Part shown: positions 6,315 through 9,625 of the stretch, piece by piece
Layout: every line of letters begins with the position of its first letter
How positions within the stretch are numbered: the stretch's first letter is position 1
DNA from: Chlamydia trachomatis
GTDB lineage: Bacteria > Chlamydiota > Chlamydiia > Chlamydiales > JAAKFR01
Direction: 5' to 3'
Assembly (NCBI GenBank): GCA_945861315.1
Contig: CAMAUB010000036.1
Span: 1-9,625 of the forward strand
DNA: 9,625 nucleotides
Translations under genes and position numbers: made by a program
The notes under the pieces: model-generated
Databases searched by the model: none
Seen by the model: only the letters and a program-made list of their open reading frames with translations
Told to the model about the DNA's origin: nothing

Positions 6315-8519
6315 CTATTTATTGTAATCAATCTTATATTTCAATCCTTCCTTTTCAAGGAAGACAGTGTGAGGTTGAATGCTCGTAATTGTCATTCCAT
6401 CTAGAGAGTCGCCCCGTGTTAAAATTCGTCCGTTAATGACCACATTGATGTTTACATCACCATGTTTAGAATAACCAGTCACTTTAAAATGTCCTGGGTA
6501 GCGCATAGATAAGTCAACAACTTGTTGTTCAGGAGAGACCACAACAACATAGTTCAGTAAATTGCGCACACCCGGTATTTTTGCAAAATCTTTTAAGTTA
6601 TAATCAAAATCATATGTCTGTGTCGATCCAATATAGCCTGTAAAGACCAATTCACCATTGAGGAACATTGATTCAACAGATCCAAAACCCTTCTGAAGCA
6701 AACGGCTTGCAACCTCTTCATTCACCTGTTCTTCAACAACAACTCGGTTTTGTAGGCTACTAAGGTAATTAAAATGTAGATTCATATAATCACTTAAGGC
6801 TGTCGCTTGCCGCTCCGTTTTTAAATAGCCGTTCAATACGAACACTCCAGGTAGAGGAGAATGCATCGAAACCCCTTTAAAGTCAGCATGTTTTGCAAGA
6901 AGTAAGTTCATTTCTTGCCAAACAGCTTCATCATCCACCACATTGTCATCAATCCCTTTTAAGAAAGGGAGCCCCTGCAGTTTATAATGCATCTCATTCA
7001 ATCTTATACTACTTACAACGTGACCCACTAAAAAGAGTTTTTGCGTCCCTTTATTGTAGGAAAACTCGACTGTTGGAAAAGTTTTTAATGCTTCTGCGAT
7101 CTCAAGCCCAAAATTCTTTTCTGGGACTACAATCTCCTTAGCATCACTGAGCGTAAAGATTCCAAAACCTAAAAGAGCGACAAAGCAGATGATAATGACG
7201 CAAAGGACTAATGCTCCAGAAACATTAGAAGACTTGATCTCTTCTTTTGTTACAACGAGCTCCTCTTCTTCCTCTTCTTCCTCTTCCTGTTCTACCTCTT
7301 CTTCCTCTTCCATAGAAGGCTCAAAAATTGGAGTGATAATTGTTTCCTGAGGAGCTTCTTTATCAATCAAAAAGAATGAGGTCGTTCCAACTGTAACAAT
7401 TGAACTTGAGAGAAGTTCTTCTTCTTTTTTGATCTTTCTTTGATCAATGAGAACACCATTGCGGCTATTTAAATCTTCTATGATCGCTTTGCCACTTGTA
7501 TCAATCGATAATTTAGCATGTTCACGAGAGACACTAAGATCATAAAAAACAATATCGCAAGTATTTGTGTCTGTACCGATTAAATATTGTTTTCCAGTAT
7601 CAATGGCAAATTCAGCACCCGTATTTGGGCCAGCTATGACCTTAAGGATAAAGCGAACAGTTTGTGTAAGATCAAGGTGGAATTCTTCTACTTGCTCAAA
7701 AGGGAGAGGTTCATGCATGTCTTCTTCAATGACTTCATCGGCAAGAGGCTCTTCTTCCTCAATAACGGTTTCTTCAGCGAGCTCTTCTTCAACCGATTCC
7801 TCTTCATCAATCACTTCTTCAAGAGCGACTTCTTCAGAAAGAGCCTCTTGAGAAAGAACTTCGTCGGGCAGCTCCTTCTGCGTCAGCTCCCGCTCTTCTT
7901 CATAGGAGTCATCTTCCTGCTCAGGAAGATCATCACTCCCCTGAGCAAACTCTTGATCTGGGCTCTCTTCTGAAAAGCTTTTCTCAGTCGGATCTTTTTT
8001 ACTCTCGTCTACCACAGGTTCTTCTGCTACCGATTCTTCCTCAAGAGGTTCATCAAAGGCTCCCTCTTCTTCCTCAGGCTTTTCATCAGAAAAGTCTTCC
8101 GGTTCAAGAGGCAAACTGTCATCTGCGTTTCGACTATTTCTTTCCAACGTTTCTAGTATTGTCATTATTTCTGCGGATTCTGGCCGCTCCATAATGGACT
8201 TTGCAACGCTTGGGCCTATTGACTCTTCAAAAAAGCGTAAAACGACTTTTCCAATGATAATTTCATCGGCATCAGCAAGTTTCTGTTCACCAGTTAAAAG
8301 CTCTCCATTTAAGAGGGTTTTTTTACCCTCACTGATATCTTGAAGGGTATAGCCTTCCTCATTTTTACAGCAAAGAAGGTGCTTTCTCTCAATATCTGAA
8401 TCTTCCAAAAGAAGATTACACTGTTTTGGATCTCTTCCGATTGTCCACTTGTCTCCCTCTTCAAGAACAAGGATAACGCCAGAAAGAGCGCCTTTTTCTA
8501 CAAAAAATTCTCCTGCCAT
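6315..8519 (-). CDS. cdsD: SctD/CdsD inner-membrane ring protein with two FHA domains
   Basis: A 734-residue bitopic protein of the basal-body MS ring. Order: FHA domain 1 (about 10-98; WTIGRD at 25-30, but the usual SxxH is changed to ERKH at 44-47); a very acidic Glu/Asp/Ser-rich linker (about 135-275); FHA domain 2 (about 290-387; SREH at 331-334, NSRNG at 351-355, GR changed to GT); a poly-Glu run (404-420); one transmembrane helix (434-457, SGALVLCVIIICFVALLGF); and a periplasmic part (460-734) of ring-building repeats. The latter ends in a YscD-like module (INGRILTRGDSLDGMTITSI). The N-terminus would be cytoplasmic. Chlamydial CdsD likewise has two FHA domains and is longer (about 830 residues). 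C. pneumoniae CdsD is reported as a substrate of the kinase PknD. The start ATG lies 3 bases past the previous stop, with no clear Shine-Dalgarno, so coupling is likely. Confidence 0.95.
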   Translation of the reverse strand: MAGEFFVEKGALSGVILVLEEGDKWTIGRDPKQCNLLLEDSDIERKHLLCCKNEEGYTLQDISEGKKTLLNGELLTGEQKLADADEIIIGKVVLRFFEESIGPSVAKSIMERPESAEIMTILETLERNSRNADDSLPLEPEDFSDEKPEEEEGAFDEPLEEESVAEEPVVDESKKDPTEKSFSEESPDQEFAQGSDDLPEQEDDSYEEERELTQKELPDEVLSQEALSEEVALEEVIDEEESVEEELAEETVIEEEEPLADEVIEEDMHEPLPFEQVEEFHLDLTQTVRFILKVIAGPNTGAEFAIDTGKQYLIGTDTNTCDIVFYDLSVSREHAKLSIDTSGKAIIEDLNSRNGVLIDQRKIKKEEELLSSSIVTVGTTSFFLIDKEAPQETIITPIFEPSMEEEEEVEQEEEEEEEEELVVTKEEIKSSNVSGALVLCVIIICFVALLGFGIFTLSDAKEIVVPEKNFGLEIAEALKTFPTVEFSYNKGTQKLFLVGHVVSSIRLNEMHYKLQGLPFLKGIDDNVVDDEAVWQEMNLLLAKHADFKGVSMHSPLPGVFVLNGYLKTERQATALSDYMNLHFNYLSSLQNRVVVEEQVNEEVASRLLQKGFGSVESMFLNGELVFTGYIGSTQTYDFDYNLKDFAKIPGVRNLLNYVVVVSPEQQVVDLSMRYPGHFKVTGYSKHGDVNINVVINGRILTRGDSLDGMTITSIQPHTVFLEKEGLKYKIDYNK
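7254..7315. repeat. Imperfect CTTCTTCCT microsatellite encoding poly-Glu in cdsD
   Basis: On the plus strand the stretch is built from short CTTCTTCCT-like units. On the minus strand these are GAA/GAG codons giving the Glu run at 404-420, directly before the transmembrane segment. Near-identical tandem units of this kind can expand or contract in steps of three bases without breaking the frame. Confidence 0.7.
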
Positions 8520-8522
8520 AGC

Positions 8523-8912
8523 TTAAGCAAACGCCTTCGTTTCTAGTTTCCAAGCCTCTGCATAGTTCACAAACTCCTCTAAAGCTTCTTTAAACTGAGG
8601 ATATGTTGCTTCAGGAAAAATAAAACGGTTTAATGTGACTATTTTGCCCTCATCATCTAATCCAACAATATTACCAGCAGTTTGCGTGCCAAATAAATTC
8701 CCCGACATCACATATAAAAGAAACTCTCCTTCCTTCTCTTTGGGAAGAGGAGCCAACTTCGAATACAGTTTGATAACCTGCTCATTATTTTCTTTCAAAG
8801 TTACTTGCACCTTGGGCTCAAAGGAGATAGAATAAGAAGCATCATCATTTGGGGCAAGTGTATCTGCAAACCCTAACTGAGGGGAGAGTTGTTCGATAAA
8901 TCGCTTTAACAT
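8523..8912 (-). CDS. scc4: Scc4-like (CT663) CesT-fold T3SS chaperone
   Basis: A small acidic protein (129 residues from ATG 8910-8912) with the class I/CesT chaperone pattern: N-terminal helix (MLKRFIEQLSPQLGF), beta strands (SYSISFEPKVQVTL; EFLLYVMSGNLFG), a GLDDEGKIVTLNRFIF strand pair, and a C-terminal helix (YPQFKEALEEFVNYAEAW). First gene of the block, directly upstream of cdsD as CT663 is in C. trachomatis. There Scc4 partners Scc1 as chaperone of CopN and also binds RNA polymerase (sigma66 region 4 and beta flap). Whether this protein shares the second role cannot be read from sequence. An in-frame GTG at 8958-8960 would give 145 residues, with no Shine-Dalgarno. The ATG places the N-terminal helix as in other CesT chaperones and gives a length close to Scc4 (about 133), so I prefer it, though its own ribosome site is weak. 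Confidence 0.8.
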   Translation of the reverse strand: MLKRFIEQLSPQLGFADTLAPNDDASYSISFEPKVQVTLKENNEQVIKLYSKLAPLPKEKEGEFLLYVMSGNLFGTQTAGNIVGLDDEGKIVTLNRFIFPEATYPQFKEALEEFVNYAEAWKLETKAFA

Positions 8913-8917
8913 ACAAT
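8889..8917 (+). promoter_or_regulatory. Putative sigma70-type promoter for the yidD-like gene
   Basis: TTGTTC (8889-8894) and TACAAT (8912-8917) are separated by exactly 17 bases. The predicted start near 8924 would leave a leader of about 65 bases before the ATG at 8989. The elements overlap the start of the divergent chaperone gene, so the two transcripts would overlap. The -10 matches consensus at 5 of 6 positions but the -35 at only 3 of 6. Confidence 0.35.
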
Positions 8918-8988
8918 CAATCTTGTGTAAAATGACTAAACGGTTACTATTATTTTTCACTATTATTTGTTATTCGTCTATTAAAAAC
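8913..8988 (-). promoter_or_regulatory. AT-rich divergent region expected to hold the T3SS operon promoter
   Basis: This 76-base gap between divergent genes is the only upstream space for the minus-strand block. It is very AT-rich, with several AATAAT/TAATAG stretches on the sense strand. I could not find a convincing -35/-10 pair at standard spacing, which is common for chlamydial sigma66 promoters. The exact promoter is not called. Confidence 0.3.
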
Positions 8989-9381
8989 ATGAAAACTTTT
9001 TTTCTTTTCTTGACTATTTCTTTATATTTAATGCCATTAGTAGCTAATTCTTATTCCGAAAGTGGATTTGCGCCATGGGGAATCGATGCAGAGCTAACTT
9101 ATCCTGATACACAAACAATCTTAACAACGCCTTCAATGCCTAAATTAGTCTGCAAAAAAATGATCCTTTTTTTTCAGAATTATATTTCTCCAATTGATGG
9201 TCCACGCAGCAGTTTTTATCCCACAAGTTCGCAATATGCAAAAGATGCGATTGAGAAATATGGGGTTTTTAAGGGAATTGCAATGGGCTGTGATCGCTTG
9301 ATGCGTGAAAACGAAGATCCTTGGGTGTATGAGATAACCCCAAATTATGGAATCAACCGCAAAATAGACTTTGTCAGGTAA
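8989..9381 (+). CDS. YidD-like protein with a signal peptide, cysteine motif lost
   Basis: A 130-residue protein. Residues 1-20 form a Sec-type signal or anchor (MKTFFLFLTISLYLMPLVA). Residues 53-112 match the YidD (DUF37) family: FFQNYISPIDGPRSSFYPT, then SSQYAKDAIEKYGVFKG and a DRLMR motif. E. coli YidD, a membrane protein insertion efficiency factor near YidC, has Cys in GPHCRF, PTCSSY and LKCHP. Here these are Ser74, Ser80 and Glu107. The cysteines present (55 and 101) are elsewhere. Usual YidD proteins are about 70-90 residues and lack a cleavable signal, so this is an extended, probably exported or membrane-anchored variant. The ATG at 8989 is chosen because the signal sequence starts there. 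An upstream ATG (8923) would put a second hydrophobic stretch in front and start at the predicted transcript start. No good ribosome site is seen. It is divergent from the T3SS block and its link to secretion is unknown. Confidence 0.75.
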   Translation: MKTFFLFLTISLYLMPLVANSYSESGFAPWGIDAELTYPDTQTILTTPSMPKLVCKKMILFFQNYISPIDGPRSSFYPTSSQYAKDAIEKYGVFKGIAMGCDRLMRENEDPWVYEITPNYGINRKIDFVR

Positions 9382-9503
9382 TTATATAGTCGATTAAATC
9401 CGGAATGATAATTTTGAGCTTGGATGAGTATATTTCTGCATACAAGACCGGTTCGTTTGGCAAGAAAGAAGTGTATTAACCTGAGTTTTGGGTTTATCTC
9501 GCA

Positions 9504-9529
9504 GATCTTCAGGGATCTTTCTCGATCTT
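9504..9529. repeat. Three GATCTT motifs at exact 10-base spacing
   Basis: GATCTT begins at 9504, 9514 and 9524, about one helical turn apart. The intervening bases differ (CAGG, TCTC). The function is unknown and it may be chance or part of a larger repeat. Confidence 0.5.
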
Positions 9530-9600
9530 TTTGCGCTTTTTGCCTCGAAAAGGGTACAAGACCCTTCCCTTCGGAAAAAATCCCAAAAATTTTCGAGAAA
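9518..9600. repeat. Inverted repeat TTTCTCGA / TCGAGAAA enclosing a hairpin
   Basis: Perfect 8-base arms lie at 9518-9525 and 9593-9600. Between them is a smaller perfect hairpin, AAGGGT-ACAAG-ACCCTT (9550-9566). There is no T-run directly after the small stem on the plus strand, so it is not a standard intrinsic terminator. Confidence 0.45.
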
Positions 9601-9625
9601 TCTCCTCTGAATATCTACGGGATAA

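Larger units (their letters stand above)
9382..9625. other. Terminal stretch with no assigned gene, long open frames on both strands
   Basis: No recognisable gene. On the plus strand an ATG at 9424 opens 67 codons reaching the window edge (begins MSIFLHTRPVRLARKKC). On the minus strand a frame is open from the edge down to a TAA at 9394-9396 (ends PSSKLSFRI), and a second minus frame is open to a TGA at 9509-9511. None resembles a family I know. Both-strand openness, the short inverted and phased repeats, and a base composition a little less AT-rich than the preceding gene suggest a repeat-like or non-coding segment, or the end of a gene lying mostly outside. No clear terminator for the yidD-like gene is seen. 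Confidence 0.4.

Noticed and set aside
7567..7973. Plus-strand open frames (94 and 128 codons) opposite cdsD
   Set aside because: They arise from the antisense of a Glu-rich linker (GAA/GAG read as Ser/Phe/Leu codons) and show no ribosome site or family pattern.
8913..8960. GTG start extending the Scc4-like gene to 145 residues
   Set aside because: The extra 16 residues are not expected in CesT chaperones and the GTG lacks a ribosome site. Kept only as an alternative.
8923..8988. Upstream ATG extending the yidD-like gene to 152 residues
   Set aside because: It would coincide with the predicted transcript start and add a second hydrophobic stretch before a good signal sequence.
9550..9566. 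AAGGGT-ACAAG-ACCCTT hairpin as an intrinsic terminator
   Set aside because: The stem is only 6 bp and has no following T-run on the plus strand. On the minus strand only four T residues follow.
1..9625. CRISPR arrays, tRNA or rRNA genes, insertion sequences
   Set aside because: No spaced direct repeats, cloverleaf, rRNA-like sequence or transposase motif was seen on either strand.

Overview
The window carries a type III secretion (T3SS) gene block from a member of the Chlamydiae. Ten genes lie head to tail on the minus strand. Read in the direction of transcription (right to left) they match the conserved chlamydial locus CT663 to CT673: scc4 chaperone, cdsD, cdsE, cdsF, cdsG, a CT668-like gene, cdsN, cdsO, cdsP, cdsQ and a Pkn5-like Ser/Thr kinase that runs off the left edge. 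The order, the protein lengths and the family features (two-FHA CdsD, FliI/YscN-type ATPase, 82-residue needle subunit) make the phylum assignment secure. The kinase keeps every catalytic motif and the needle subunit has no cysteine. Both points suggest a chlamydia-like ('environmental') lineage rather than genus Chlamydia, but that is inference.

Layout: 1-871 (-) Pkn5-like kinase, 3' end cut off; 856/879-2010 (-) cdsQ (C-ring), with a disrupted 3' end at a 9-base homopolymer; 2011-2057 AT-rich gap; 2058-2843 (-) cdsP; 2852-3349 (-) cdsO stalk; 3349-4662 (-) cdsN ATPase; 4662-5309 (-) CT668-like protein, here proposed as the inner-rod protein; 5322-5759 (-) cdsG; 5781-6029 (-) cdsF needle; 6048-6293 (-) cdsE; 6315-8519 (-) cdsD basal-body ring; 8523-8912 (-) Scc4-like chaperone. 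Across a short AT-rich divergent region lies 8989-9381 (+), an exported YidD-like protein. The last 244 bases have no identifiable gene but hold small repeats, and both strands have long open frames reaching the edge.

The genes would work together as follows. CdsD anchors the inner-membrane ring and offers cytoplasmic FHA domains. CdsQ forms the cytoplasmic sorting platform. CdsN with its stalk CdsO energises export. CdsF polymerises into the needle and is kept soluble by CdsE and CdsG. CdsP is the likely needle-length/substrate-switch protein. The Scc4-like protein chaperones cargo and may also act on RNA polymerase. The kinase could phosphorylate apparatus parts such as CdsD. Genes overlap or nearly touch (TAATG junctions at 3349 and 4662), so translational coupling is likely.

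Most worth a second look: the A9 tract in cdsQ, which splits a conserved C-terminus between two frames; a well-placed internal start in cdsQ that would give a SctQ-C product; a gap-free C-terminal similarity between the CT668-like protein and the needle protein; and a YidD-like protein lacking the three usual cysteines.
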